Assembly: GCF_019711195.1 (NCBI RefSeq)
Contig: NZ_CP081299.1
Span: forward strand, 6,358,501-6,422,500
Source of the DNA: Dyadobacter sp. NIV53
GTDB lineage: Bacteria; Bacteroidota; Bacteroidia; Cytophagales; Spirosomataceae
Direction: 5' to 3'
Length of the DNA stretch: 64,000 nt
Both the position numbers and the translations under genes were made by a program. Numbering within the stretch: the first letter of the stretch is position 1; every line of letters begins with the position of its first letter. This document shows positions 36,811 to 46,201 of the stretch, piece by piece. The notes under the pieces were generated by a model. The model worked only from the letters and a program-made list of their open reading frames with translations, did no database searches and had not been told where the DNA came from.

Positions 36811-37929
36811 ATGAAAATTAATGTTGCGATTGTTGGCCTCGGTTTTGGTGCGGAGTTTATACCGATCTATCAGAAACATCCTGATACCAGTATGTATGCG
36901 GTTTGTCAAAGAAATGAACAGAAATTGAAAGAAGTTGCAGATGCATACGGTATTGATGTCAGATATTCTAGTTTTGAACAGTTACTGGAAGATCCAATTG
37001 TTGATGCGGTTCATATTAATTCACCCATTCCCAATCACGCGGAGCAAAGCATTAAAGCATTAAGGGCAGGTAAACACGTGGCCTGCACGGTTCCCATGGC
37101 AACAAGCGTTGAAGATTGTTTGGAAATTGTACGCGCCACAAAGGAAACCGGCAAGAAGTACATGATGATGGAAACCGTTGTTTACAGCAGGGAATTTCTG
37201 TTTGTAAAAGAATTATATGAAAAAGGGGAATTGGGTAAAGTTCAGTTTTTAAAAGCAAGTCATCAGCAGGATATGGAAGGTTGGCCTGACTACTGGCCGG
37301 GCCTGCCTCCAATGCATTATGCCACGCACTGCGTTGGGCCTGTCGCCGGACTTCTCAGATTGGAAGCAGAATATGTTTCTTGTTTTGGTTCAGGCACAAT
37401 AAGTCCGGAACTCGCCAGCATCCACAATTCGCCATTTGCGGTAGAATCAGCTCATATCAAGTTTAAAAACAGTGATTTGGCTGCCTATGTGTACAGGTCA
37501 CTTTTTGATGTGGCGCGACAATACCGTGAAAGCTTTGAAGTATATGGTTCTAAAAAATCCTTCGAGTGGCCACTCATTGAAGGAGAAAAAGCGGTGATCC
37601 ATACTGCCAAGAAACCGGAAGCAGAAATTGCTGAAAAGGTACGCGTTCCTGATTTTGCGCATTACCTGCCTGATGAAATTGCTTCTTTCACCATGCAGGG
37701 CGTTTATAATGAAGGCGAACAGCAACATTTGTCTTTTGTACAGGGAAGTGGTCATGGAGGCTCTCATCCGCATATGGTTCATGAATTTGTGACAGCCATT
37801 GTGCAGGGCAGAGATCCATTCCCCAATGCAGTGCAATCTGCAAACTGGACCAGTGTCGGTATCCTTGCGCATCAATCTGCTATGAAGGGTGGCAAGCTGA
37901 TGCAGATACCTGATTTTGGTGAACTGTAA
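36811..37929 (+). CDS. Gfo/Idh/MocA-family oxidoreductase
   Basis: The 372-residue NAD(P)-dependent sugar oxidoreductase has the Rossmann motif VAIVGLGFGAEF at the N terminus, the INSPIPNHAE segment, and a C-terminal alpha/beta domain with CVGPVAG and GGSHPHMVHEF. It lacks the usual EKP motif: the site reads CTVPMA, so the conserved lysine is absent. No signal peptide is seen, so it would act in the cytoplasm, probably reversing or completing the oxidation of the glycone. It is the last gene of the susCD-led unit and converges with a sigma factor gene. Confidence 0.9.
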   Translation: MKINVAIVGLGFGAEFIPIYQKHPDTSMYAVCQRNEQKLKEVADAYGIDVRYSSFEQLLEDPIVDAVHINSPIPNHAEQSIKALRAGKHVACTVPMATSVEDCLEIVRATKETGKKYMMMETVVYSREFLFVKELYEKGELGKVQFLKASHQQDMEGWPDYWPGLPPMHYATHCVGPVAGLLRLEAEYVSCFGSGTISPELASIHNSPFAVESAHIKFKNSDLAAYVYRSLFDVARQYRESFEVYGSKKSFEWPLIEGEKAVIHTAKKPEAEIAEKVRVPDFAHYLPDEIASFTMQGVYNEGEQQHLSFVQGSGHGGSHPHMVHEFVTAIVQGRDPFPNAVQSANWTSVGILAHQSAMKGGKLMQIPDFGEL

Positions 37930-38125
37930 ATGGAGTAAAGTGCTTATTTTGTTTAAAAATCAGAGGCTTAATCAATTGATCAGCAGAAAATGGTACAGAT
38001 TGAGATGTACGGGTTTTAGGAGCAATGGCTACCTTCATTATTTGCAGACGGTAGCACAGTGGTGTGCCAACACTCAACCCGAACTACTGATGCTATACGC
38101 AGGTAAAGTTTAAGTTGATACCTGC

Positions 38126-38713
38126 TCAAAGCAGATTTATACAAAAGAGAATGAACAGTAAATAATCAAGAGCCTGGATATTGATACGTAAATGACAGAT
38201 GGCCTTATGAAGGGTATTACGAACGGATTTTTCAGTAATACCCATGATTGAAGAGATCTCGGAGGTTGAAAAATTTTCGTAGTAGCGCAGCATCACTACA
38301 TCCAGCTGCCGTTTTGGTAAACTTTTCAGGGTATTGCCTAACTTATTGATAAGCCATTTTTCATAGTCATCCTGTTCATAATGGGTTTCTTCAAAGAGAT
38401 TCAACGAATCGGAAATGTCATCGATGTCAACGGCAAATTGGTCACTTTTAGATTTTCGGAGAATTTCCCTCCGAAAAATGGTAAACAGGTAAGATTTGAC
38501 ATTACGGAGTTCAGGGAGCTTGTGCCGGGTATTCCAGATATTAACAAACAAATCCTGGATTGTGTCTTCTATTGTATCCGAATCTGATTGTAACCGATTG
38601 CCATATCGGTATAGTTGACGGTAATAGAGTTGATACAACTCTCCCAATGAAACCTTGTTGCCATCTTTTATTGCATTCCAATGCGTGTTGTCTGCATGAG
38701 ATACCTGTTCCAA
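38126..38713 (-). CDS. ECF-type RNA polymerase sigma factor
   Basis: The 195-residue protein has sigma-70 region 2 (LYQLYYRQLYRYGNRLQSD to DLFVNIW) and region 4 (LPKRQLDVVMLRYYENFSTSEIS, here cited in part, residues 125-150, and MGITEKSVRNTLHKA). ECF sigma factors of this type pair with FecR/STN-SusC systems. In the window the only FecR is at 25387, at the other end of the polysaccharide-utilisation locus, so sigma and anti-sigma may be split by the enzyme genes. A hydrophobic C-terminal tail (YLLFILFCINLL) is unusual for a cytoplasmic sigma factor. Confidence 0.9.
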   Translation of the reverse strand: MEQVSHADNTHWNAIKDGNKVSLGELYQLYYRQLYRYGNRLQSDSDTIEDTIQDLFVNIWNTRHKLPELRNVKSYLFTIFRREILRKSKSDQFAVDIDDISDSLNLFEETHYEQDDYEKWLINKLGNTLKSLPKRQLDVVMLRYYENFSTSEISSIMGITEKSVRNTLHKAICHLRINIQALDYLLFILFCINLL

Positions 38714-39202
38714 TGAATTGAGCTTAAACGTGGGTAATCGATATATTGCTAAATTACAAATTTACAATTTAAAAGCAAAAAAACACAAAACTAATAATGC
38801 CATTTACAATCCAAAGTGAAGAACGGTCAGGCCTGGCTTGATTGGTTCATTTGCTATAATAAAGTGTATCTGAACGGAAATAGGAAGTTTTATTGGTTTG
38901 ATTTCAACTATAAAAAGTGTGCTGAGAAGAGTTCGGACATACCTATTTGCCGCTCCGGGAATAAAAGTTTAAACTGGCGCAATTCTATAAATTCTTTTGT
39001 AATAACTTCCAAAGATCAAAGTAGAAACTGATAAGAAATTCTTATTATGGCAACATCTCACGCCATTAATATTTCTTTCAAGTTTAATAATAAAATTCTG
39101 CCAGCAAATGGCTGTGCACCAATAGAATGCTTACCCGTAGGTAACGATTTGGATAGGTTTTCCACTTCGCCATTTATTTCTAACAAACCGTTAACACGTC
39201 AG
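38714..39202. other. Divergent regulatory interval
   Basis: About 490 bases between the divergent sigma factor and the rhamnosidase-like gene. Apart from the -7 box of the sigma gene I see no strong structure. A GTG-started frame of 71 codons (38816-39031) and 52 in-frame codons before the rhamnosidase start show no recognisable protein features and are not annotated. Confidence 0.4.
38757..38764 (-). promoter_or_regulatory. -7 box of the ECF sigma gene
   Basis: On the minus strand TAAATTTG matches TANNTTTG exactly, 43 bases before the sigma factor start codon. The -33 element is unclear. Confidence 0.45.
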
Positions 39203-41647
39203 ATGAGATTCCATATTTATCCTTTTATATTTTCTTTATTTTTCATCGGTTGTATTATAAACCGGCCTCTTTCTGCACAGCAGTTAAGTGCTGATCTTTT
39301 ACAGAAACCATGGAAGGCACAATGGATAACCGGACCGGGAAAACCAATTAACCGATTCAACGCTTCATCGGATTTAACCTTGAAAGAGTATGGCGTGTTT
39401 AAGTTTAGAAAAACAATCGAGCTGACAGCAAAGCCGACATCTTTTGTGATACACGTTTCGGGTGATAATCGCTACAAACTTTTTGTAAATGAAAAGCACG
39501 TCTCACAAGGACCGGCACGGGGAGATCTTTATTTCTGGAATTTTGAAACGGTTGATATTGCATCTTACTTACAAGCCGGAAAGAATACAGTTTCGGCGGT
39601 AGTGTGGAATGAAGGCCGTGTGAAACCTGAATCGCAGATTTCCTATTTGACCGGGTTTATCCTGCAGGGAAACACAGCGGTGGAAGAAATACTGAACACA
39701 AACGACAGCTGGAAAACTATAAAAGATGAAAGTTATCAGGCCCGGTCGGTTCGGGTGCCTGGGTATTATGTTGCTGGTCCGGCTGAACAGGTTGATATGA
39801 ACAGTCATGTCACTGGCTGGGAAAAACCGGAGTTTGATGACAGCCAATGGGTAAAAGCGCGGCTGATAGGGCCTGGAGTTACAAAAGACGCAGCGGTGAA
39901 TTCTTCCGGATGGATGCTGGTACAATCGCAGCTTCCTCAAATGGAAATGACCGTTCAGCGGCTTGCAACTACCAGGAAAGCGGATGGTATTCAGGTGCCC
40001 TCCGGATTTCCTGCCACCAAAATAAGTGTTTCCGTGCCGGCAAATTCAAAGGCTACAATTTTACTGGATCAGGGATTTTTAACCAATGCTTATCCAACGC
40101 TGGAATTTAGTGGAGGTAAAAACGCCGGTATATTAATGGGGTATTCCGAAGGGCTTTATGTGGGTAAGAAAGAAATGTTAAATAGCCCAAGGTTACCAAT
40201 GATGCCCAAGGGGAACCGGAATGAAGTGGATGAAAAGATCTTTATTGGTAGGGCAGACAGCATCCGCTCCAACGGAAATGCCAACCAGCAATATACACCG
40301 CTCAGCTGGCGGACCTACCGCTACATTCAGCTGACCGTTGAAACCAAAGCAGATCCTCTGATCATTGAAGACCTGTACGGCACTTTTACAGGCTACCCGT
40401 TTGAACAAAAGGCAAAACTTCAAACCCAGAACGCAGAGATGGGAAAGATGCTCGATATTGGATGGCGGACTGCCCGTCTTTGTGCTTTTGAAACTTACAT
40501 GGATTGTCCTTATTACGAGCAATTGCAATATATTGGCGATGCCAGGATTCAAGCGCTGGTCTCTATGTATAATGCAGGTGATGACCGGCTTGTGCGGAAT
40601 GCACTTACATTGATGGACCATTCGCGGATTGCCGAAGGAATCACGTTAAGCCGTTATCCCACAGACCTGCACCAACAAATCCCAACATTTTCTCTGTGGT
40701 GGATTGCCATGCTGCATGATTATTACATGTACCGGCCCGACAGCCAGTTTATCAAAGACAAACTTCCAGGTACAAGACAGGTTATTTCATTTTTTGAACG
40801 ATACCAACAGGCTGACGGTTCGTTGAAAAATGTGCCGTACTGGGTATTTACAGACTGGTCACAGGGAAAAGGCTGGGATTTTGGGATGGCTCCTATCGGC
40901 AAAAACGGGGAATCCGCAGTTTTGGACATGCAGCTGCTTTGGATATATCAGCAGGCAGCCGAAATGGAAGCTGCTTTGGGAGTTAAGGAACTTGCCAACG
41001 ATTACAGAAGCCGGGCTGAAAAGCTGAAAAAGACCATCCAAAGTAAGTATTGGGATCCAGCTAAAAACCTTTATGCAAACACACAGGACAAGGATAATTA
41101 CTCTCAGCACGCCAATTCACTGGCTATTCTTTCCGGCGTTGCCGCACAGCAGCAGGCAAAACCTTTGGCTATAAGAATGCTCGCTGACACAAGCCTTGCA
41201 CCTGCTTCAATATACTTTAAGTTTTACCTTCACCAAGCCCTTACAAAGGCAGGACTGGGAAATGATTACTTAAGCTAGCTAGGTAAATGGCGTGAAAATA
41301 TCGATATGGGCCTTACCACCTGGGCCGAGACCTCTGATGTAAATACATCAAGATCCGATTGCCATGCATGGGGATCAAGTCCAAACATTGAATTTTTCAG
41401 AATTGTCCTGGGAATTAACAGTGATGCCGCAGGCTTTTCAAAAGTACTGATCACTCCGCATTTGGGATCAATTGACGATATCAGCGGGGAGATGCCACAT
41501 CCGAATGGGAAGATATTGGTTAATTACAAAGTGAAGCAAGGCGCGATACAAGCTGAGATTGAACTTCCGGAAAAGACATCTGGTAATTTTATATGGAAAG
41601 GCAAAACACTTGGTTTAAAAGCAGGAAAGAATTCTTTAAAATTGTAG
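39203..41647 (+). pseudogene. Alpha-L-rhamnosidase-like glycoside hydrolase, in-frame TAG
   Basis: A signal peptide (MRFHIYPFIFSLFFIGC) precedes N-terminal beta-sandwich domains and a catalytic (alpha/alpha)6 barrel of the GH78 type, with MDCPYYEQLQYIGDARI in place of the typical DCPxRERxGWxGDA. At 41276-41278 an in-frame TAG interrupts the sequence; the same frame continues with LGKWRENIDMGLTTWAE and the C-terminal beta-domain to 41647. The expected residue at the stop is Leu, so a TTG to TAG change is a simple explanation. The truncated product lacks the LTTWAE barrel-closing segment and is probably inactive. I placed the start at 39203, at the signal peptide. The gene lies next to the susCD locus but on its own promoter. 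Confidence 0.82.
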
Positions 41648-41954
41648 TGGCCAAGTATAATTAACTATTGATTCAAATCTTTAACAATCCAATACTCCTA
41701 GTATGTTTTCCTTTAGAGTAAGAAGCCGTTTTCAGGCTTCCCACTCTAAAAAGATTTTCGGAACACTATTTCGTTTTATCGCTTTGCTTTCTGGCATCCT
41801 GTTTTTTAGATTTTTCCTGCGCTGTTTACACCAGCCGGGCACTCCACAAAGAAATAACCATTTTCCGTTAAGCTGGGGTAAAACCGGGTACTGTGAAAGA
41901 AAAGCATCCTGAATCAGTGCGCTCTTTTTCTCTGAACCATTGTCAGTCAAAGAT
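41648..41954. other. Convergent gene-free interval
   Basis: About 300 bases between the rhamnosidase-like gene and the LLM oxidoreductase gene. It contains a short hairpin, GAAGCC and GGCTTC around seven bases at about 41727-41745, which may terminate one or both units. Overlapping frames on the two strands are not convincing. Confidence 0.4.
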
Positions 41955-42977
41955 TTAACGCCACCCAAGTCCAGGTGCCACATGCTCTAAAATAGAGGAC
42001 AGCACATGTACATTGTAATCGACCCCCAGTGTATTGGGTATTGTCAGGAGAACCGTATCCGCTTCCTGAATAGCCTCGTCCTGCGCCAATTCTTTGATGA
42101 GCTGATCCGGTTCAGCCGAATAACTTCTACCGAAAATCGCGCGTTTGTCCTGTTCAATCATCCCGATTTTATCTCTCCGGTCAGACTCCTGTCCAAAGTA
42201 ATAGCGGTCTTGATCGTTTACCAATGCAAAAATAGACCGGCTTACCGACACCCTTGGTTCACGTTGGTGACCCGCCTTTTTCCAGGCTTCTTTGTACAAC
42301 CTGATCTGTTCCGCCTGCTGCACATGAAAAGGCTTGCCGTTCTCATCGTATTTCAGCGTAGAACTTTGAAGATACATTCCGTTTTCGGCCGCCCACACAG
42401 CAGTAGCATTAGAAGCGGCGCCCCACCAGATACGCTCCCGCAACCCTTCCGAGTGTGGTTCCAAACGCAATAAGCCCGGCGGATTCGGAAACATCGGGTT
42501 TGGATTTGGCCTTGCAAATCCTTTACCTTTTAGTCTCTCCAGGAATTCCAATGCCTTGCGGCGTCCCATATCCGCTTCGGTTTCTCCTTCAAGCGGCTCG
42601 TATCCAAAATACCGCCACCCGTCAATTACTTGTTCCGGAGACCCTCTGCTAACGCCCAATTGCAGTCGCCCCTCGGAAATTAAATCCGCAGCGCCGGCAT
42701 CTTCCACCATATACAGTGGATTTTCATAACGCATGTCAATGACACCCGTTCCAATCTCTATTTTGCTTGTTTTGGCACCAATGGCCGAAAGCAGCGGAAA
42801 AGGCGATGCTAACTGAGATGCAAAATGATGAACACGAAAATAAGCGCCATCTAAACCAATTTCCTCGGCTGCAACAGCCAGGTCAATAGATTGCAGCAAG
42901 GTATCACTTGCTGTTTGCGCCTTATAAGCCGGATGGTCAGCCCAATGTCCAAACGATAAAAATCCTATCTTCTTCAT
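41955..42977 (-). CDS. LLM-class flavin-dependent oxidoreductase
   Basis: The 340-residue protein is a bacterial luciferase-like TIM-barrel flavoenzyme: MKKIGFLSFGHW at the start, AEEIGLDGAYFRVHHFA, TSKIEIGTGVIDMRYENPL, and RLQLGVSRGSPEQVI. These enzymes use reduced FMN or F420 to oxidise varied substrates; the substrate is not predictable. It stands alone on the minus strand, ending at the convergent interval. Confidence 0.92.
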   Translation of the reverse strand: MKKIGFLSFGHWADHPAYKAQTASDTLLQSIDLAVAAEEIGLDGAYFRVHHFASQLASPFPLLSAIGAKTSKIEIGTGVIDMRYENPLYMVEDAGAADLISEGRLQLGVSRGSPEQVIDGWRYFGYEPLEGETEADMGRRKALEFLERLKGKGFARPNPNPMFPNPPGLLRLEPHSEGLRERIWWGAASNATAVWAAENGMYLQSSTLKYDENGKPFHVQQAEQIRLYKEAWKKAGHQREPRVSVSRSIFALVNDQDRYYFGQESDRRDKIGMIEQDKRAIFGRSYSAEPDQLIKELAQDEAIQEADTVLLTIPNTLGVDYNVHVLSSILEHVAPGLGWR

Positions 42978-43420
42978 TAAATGTTTTTCAGTTTCATTTT
43001 AGAATTAGACAGAATATTGGGCGTTAAAAGTTCCTGGGTTTGGATGCGGGTTGGTACTGGGTATTGTTTTGTGGTTTTTATAAATAGGATGGGTGGATAA
43101 ACTGGAACCGATTTTCTAGGTCTGGGAAAAGTGCTGTAATAAAAATTTACGGGTCATTATTGGGAATGTTCCCGAAGCATTGTGTCCGGTTTAACCAGCT
43201 GACTGAACGGGGGATTTCTTCCGTTTGATAGAGGGGTATTCATAGCCTGCTTTTCATCAATGTTCCGAATCTTCCATAATGTTAGAAAAGCTAAACCTCG
43301 GCGAGGTAAGCCCTCTAAACCTTCCGCCCATTGACAAAGCCACCAATGCCCCATTTTTTGCCAAATGGCAAATAATTCCATTCTAATTAAAACCACCTTT
43401 GCCCTGTCGAACACCAAAAA
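42978..43420. other. Interval with no complete gene
   Basis: No complete gene is recognised. There is a dyad TTTGCCA/TGGCAAA with a two-base centre at 43357-43372, just upstream of the broken SDR start, that could be its operator. An 86-codon minus-strand frame (43157-43417) has no recognisable features. Confidence 0.35.
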
Positions 43421-43477
43421 ATCAAAAAAACATTATTAATTACAGGAGCCTCGGCTGGAATTGGGAAGGCAACTTCG
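43421..43477 (+). pseudogene. SDR N-terminal fragment
   Basis: The plus strand reads KKTLLITGASAGIGKAT, the unmistakable nucleotide-binding start of a short-chain dehydrogenase, but the codon in the start position is ATC instead of ATG and the similarity stops after about 18 codons, where the 3' end of the AraC gene begins. The rest of the SDR gene has been lost, presumably by a deletion between it and the AraC gene. Confidence 0.65.
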
Positions 43478-43492
43478 TCTATTTGCTTATTT

Positions 43493-44398
43493 CTAGTTCA
43501 GATCCGTATGAATCCGGTACTCATTGGGTGAAATTCCAACACGCTGTTTAAACAACCGGCTAAAATGCTGGGGGTATTTAAATCCGAGTTCATAAGCAAT
43601 TTCACTGACGGATTTATCGAGATTAAATACCCGCTCTTTGGCCATGTTGATGATCTTCATCTGAATGAATTCCTGAGCAGACTTGCCGGTTTCTTTTTTG
43701 ATTATATCCCCGAAATAATTGGGAGAAATATTAAGTTCGTCAGCACAGTAAGATACTGTTGGTAGGCCTAGTTGATGTGGTTTATCCGACTGAAAGTATT
43801 CGTTAAGCAAGCCATCAAACTTTTCCAGGATACCTTTGTTGGCTGTATCCCGGGTGATGAACTGCCGGTCGTAAAACCGTACGCAATAGTCAAGAAATAG
43901 CTCTATGTTGGCAGAAACCAGCTTTTTGCTATGTTTATCAATTCGCTGCTCCAATTCATACTGAATTTTTGAAAAGCAATCTTTTACAATGCTCCGTTCC
44001 TGTTCCGAAAGGTGAAGCGCTTCGTTGACTTCATACGAGAAAAAAGTATAGTCACTCATATGTCGTCCAAGCGTTGTGCCCAGCAAAAGATCGGGATGAA
44101 ATACCAGTGCATACCCTTGAGGTTGGTAAAAATTATCCTTGATGTTCTCACCAATAGCTTGGCCTGGTGCAAGGAAAATCAGTGTTCCTTCTTCATAGTC
44201 ATATATATTAAGACCATACCGCAGATCACCGCAATGAATTTTTTTGAGGAACACCACATAAAAGTCATAACTCATCCGGCGCGACTCTCTCGGATCTGCT
44301 TTAGACAGATCGACAATGCTTACCAGTGGATGAAGAGTTTCATGCTTGTTGAAAGCGTTGTACTCATGAATTGTTTTGAATCTCAGGATATTTTCCAT
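43493..44398 (-). CDS. AraC-family transcriptional regulator
   Basis: The 301-residue protein has an N-terminal cupin-like ligand domain (LIFLAPGQAIG) and a C-terminal double helix-turn-helix (about 195-298: ELNISPNYFGDIIKKETGKS and SEIAYELGFKYPQHFSRLFK). It is divergent from the catabolic cluster starting at 44580, and a promoter-operator motif in the divergent region recurs with identical spacing before the aldo/keto reductase gene at 50596, so it is the best candidate regulator of both. The inducer is unknown. Confidence 0.93.
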   Translation of the reverse strand: MENILRFKTIHEYNAFNKHETLHPLVSIVDLSKADPRESRRMSYDFYVVFLKKIHCGDLRYGLNIYDYEEGTLIFLAPGQAIGENIKDNFYQPQGYALVFHPDLLLGTTLGRHMSDYTFFSYEVNEALHLSEQERSIVKDCFSKIQYELEQRIDKHSKKLVSANIELFLDYCVRFYDRQFITRDTANKGILEKFDGLLNEYFQSDKPHQLGLPTVSYCADELNISPNYFGDIIKKETGKSAQEFIQMKIINMAKERVFNLDKSVSEIAYELGFKYPQHFSRLFKQRVGISPNEYRIHTDLN

Positions 44399-44426
44399 AG
44401 ACCAGGGATTTAGATAACTATATCTA

Positions 44427-44434
44427 CAAATTTA
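44427..44434 (-). promoter_or_regulatory. -7 box of the araC-like gene
   Basis: On the minus strand TAAATTTG is an exact TANNTTTG match 29 bases before the start codon, with TTTG 22 bases further upstream as a possible -33 element. Confidence 0.5.
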
Positions 44435-44480
44435 GTTGATCATTTTCCATTAGATGCAAACCGTACCCCGGATCGGTAAT

Positions 44481-44541
44481 ATTGGTAGACAAATCAGGAA
44501 TCTGTATACATAAGATGGAACAGAGAAACGAGAACTTTGCA
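44481..44541 (+). promoter_or_regulatory. Shared promoter/operator motif, copy 1
   Basis: Four blocks, ATTGGTAG (44481), CAGGAAT (44495), GTATACA (44504) and GAACTTTGCA (44532), recur before the aldo/keto reductase gene at offsets 0, 14, 23 and 51, identical to the base. The last block resembles a -7 box (AACTTTG) and the first three lie where an AraC-type activator would bind. The copy faces the plus-strand cluster beginning at 44580. Confidence 0.65.
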
Positions 44542-44579
44542 AATCAATATTTTAGGAATGAACAACCGAAAGAATATTT

Positions 44580-44906
44580 GTGATTATGTCGGGACGAAAT
44601 GTTTACACTTTACTGACCAAGATTTTTTTGATTTTTGCCGTTGCGTGGTTTTCTGGTTGCAAACCAGGTAATGACACGGACCGCACCTGGTCTGTTTACA
44701 AAGCTGACGTAAGCAGCAGCAAGTACCTACTATTAGATGAAATCGAAATATCTGATGTTGGCCAGTTCAAACTGGATTTTGGCATTTACAATGCTGCATT
44801 GGCTGGAGTGATCAATGCAAATGCTTGCAGGTATCGAGTAAAAGAACCGCAATATCCTACTGGCCCGGTAACATCCTCAATGAAAAATTTATTTGGTATT
44901 ATTTAG
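44580..44906 (+). pseudogene. N-terminal fragment of a PQQ dehydrogenase-like lipoprotein
   Basis: The 108-codon frame has a lipoprotein-type signal (FAVAWFSGCKPG) and then WSVYKADVSSSKYLLLDEI and DVGQFKLDFG, matching the first blade of PQQ quinoproteins (compare WTVYGGGSDNIKYSSLAQI in the gene at 32041). The match ends after about 75 residues and the frame closes soon after, so most of the propeller is missing. It is the first gene behind the shared promoter motif. Confidence 0.6.
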
Positions 44907-44992
44907 CATTTGCTTAACCACGAACTTCGAGCAAAACGGTAAATTAGATTCGCAATAATAATTCTTTGTAAAATCATTTAAATTAAAAGGCT

Positions 44993-46087
44993 GTGTTAAA
45001 AAAGGTAATCCGAAATCTTTATTTTTCGAGTTTAGTAATCGGGACTTCCCTGACTGGTTATTCCTGTTCAACAGGTAAAATAAGTAAAAACGCTAATTTA
45101 TTAAGCATTCGCGAGCAGGGAAGCTTTGCTGTGGGTGGCAGTATCATAACTAATCCCGGAACATTTGATGCAAAGACCCGGACTCCCGAAGGGCAAACCT
45201 TTCACGGAGACCATGCATACGTTTTTTATCAGATTCCCGATAAAGCCCGAAAGTTACCGCTGGTATTCTGGCACGGCATAGGGCAGTTTTCGAAAACCTG
45301 GGAAACAACACCGGATGGACGTGAAGGATTTCAAAATATTTTCCTCAGACGTAATTTCGGCGTTTATCTGATCGATCAGCCGCGCAGAGGAAATGCAGGT
45401 CGCAGCACCGTAGCTGCTACGATTGCACCGATACCTGATGAGCAAGGTTGGTTCGGTACGTTCCGGGTTGGCATTTGGCCCGACTACTTTCCAGGTGTTC
45501 AATTTTCCAAGGATCCGGAAGCTCTTAATCAATATTTCCGTCAGATAACGCCCAATATTGGGGGCTTTGATACCGAGGTGATCGCTAGTGCCACTTCAAA
45601 ACTATTTGATAAAATTGGTCAGGGAATCCTGGTTACCCATTCTCATTCTGGTGGTTTTGGCTGGCAGACGGTCGTTAAAAACAGTAATGTGAAGGCTGTT
45701 GTCTGCTACGAACCAGGCAGTGGTTTTCTTTTTCCGCAAGGCGAGGTACCCTTGCCAATTGCCAGTTCCTCTGGCCCACTGGAAGCGACTGGTATACCCA
45801 TGGCCGACTTTATGAAACTGACCAGGATCCCGATCATTATTTATTACGGTGATTTTATTCCTGATAAACAAATCGATAATCCGGGGCAGGATGGCTGGCG
45901 TGCCCGTCTTGAAATGGCCAGGTTATGGAGAGATGCTGTCAATAAACATGGTGGAGATGTGACGGTCGTTCATCTTCCAGAAATCGGAATCAAGGGAAAT
46001 ACCCATTTCCCTTTTTCGGACTTGAATAATATTGAAGTAGCAGACCAGATGTCTAAATTTTTAAAGGAAAAAGGCTTGGATAAATAA
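44993..46087 (+). CDS. Alpha/beta-hydrolase lipoprotein
   Basis: The GTG-started 364-residue protein has a signal with Cys25 in a lipobox-like GYSC, then an alpha/beta-hydrolase core: PLVFWHGIGQ (oxyanion region), YLIDQPRRG and the nucleophile elbow HSHSGG with Ser219, with a late His in GNTHFPFSD. It resembles Bacteroidota and Actinobacteria secreted esterases of unknown substrate. It is intact, unlike many neighbours, and lies in the AraC-linked cluster between the quinoprotein fragment and the iorB-like gene. Confidence 0.85.
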   Translation: MLKKVIRNLYFSSLVIGTSLTGYSCSTGKISKNANLLSIREQGSFAVGGSIITNPGTFDAKTRTPEGQTFHGDHAYVFYQIPDKARKLPLVFWHGIGQFSKTWETTPDGREGFQNIFLRRNFGVYLIDQPRRGNAGRSTVAATIAPIPDEQGWFGTFRVGIWPDYFPGVQFSKDPEALNQYFRQITPNIGGFDTEVIASATSKLFDKIGQGILVTHSHSGGFGWQTVVKNSNVKAVVCYEPGSGFLFPQGEVPLPIASSSGPLEATGIPMADFMKLTRIPIIIYYGDFIPDKQIDNPGQDGWRARLEMARLWRDAVNKHGGDVTVVHLPEIGIKGNTHFPFSDLNNIEVADQMSKFLKEKGLDK

Positions 46088-46201
46088 CAAAACATCAGCT
46101 ATAAAAGCAATGATTATTAGCCTTTGATGACTTAGTCTGCATCAAGTATTGGCAAAGGTTACATCCAAGATAAAATGGTGTAACGGTTAAAAAATAGCAC
46201 T

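Noticed and set aside
38816..39202. A GTG-started 71-codon frame and an N-terminal extension of the rhamnosidase-like gene
   Set aside because: The composition is not protein-like, and the signal peptide of the enzyme starts cleanly at 39203.
41703..41983. Frames of 69 and 83 codons between the rhamnosidase-like and LLM genes
   Set aside because: They are antisense to each other across a short hairpin and match no family.
43157..43417. An 86-codon minus-strand frame
   Set aside because: No motif; it lies opposite the upstream region of an SDR remnant and is probably chance.
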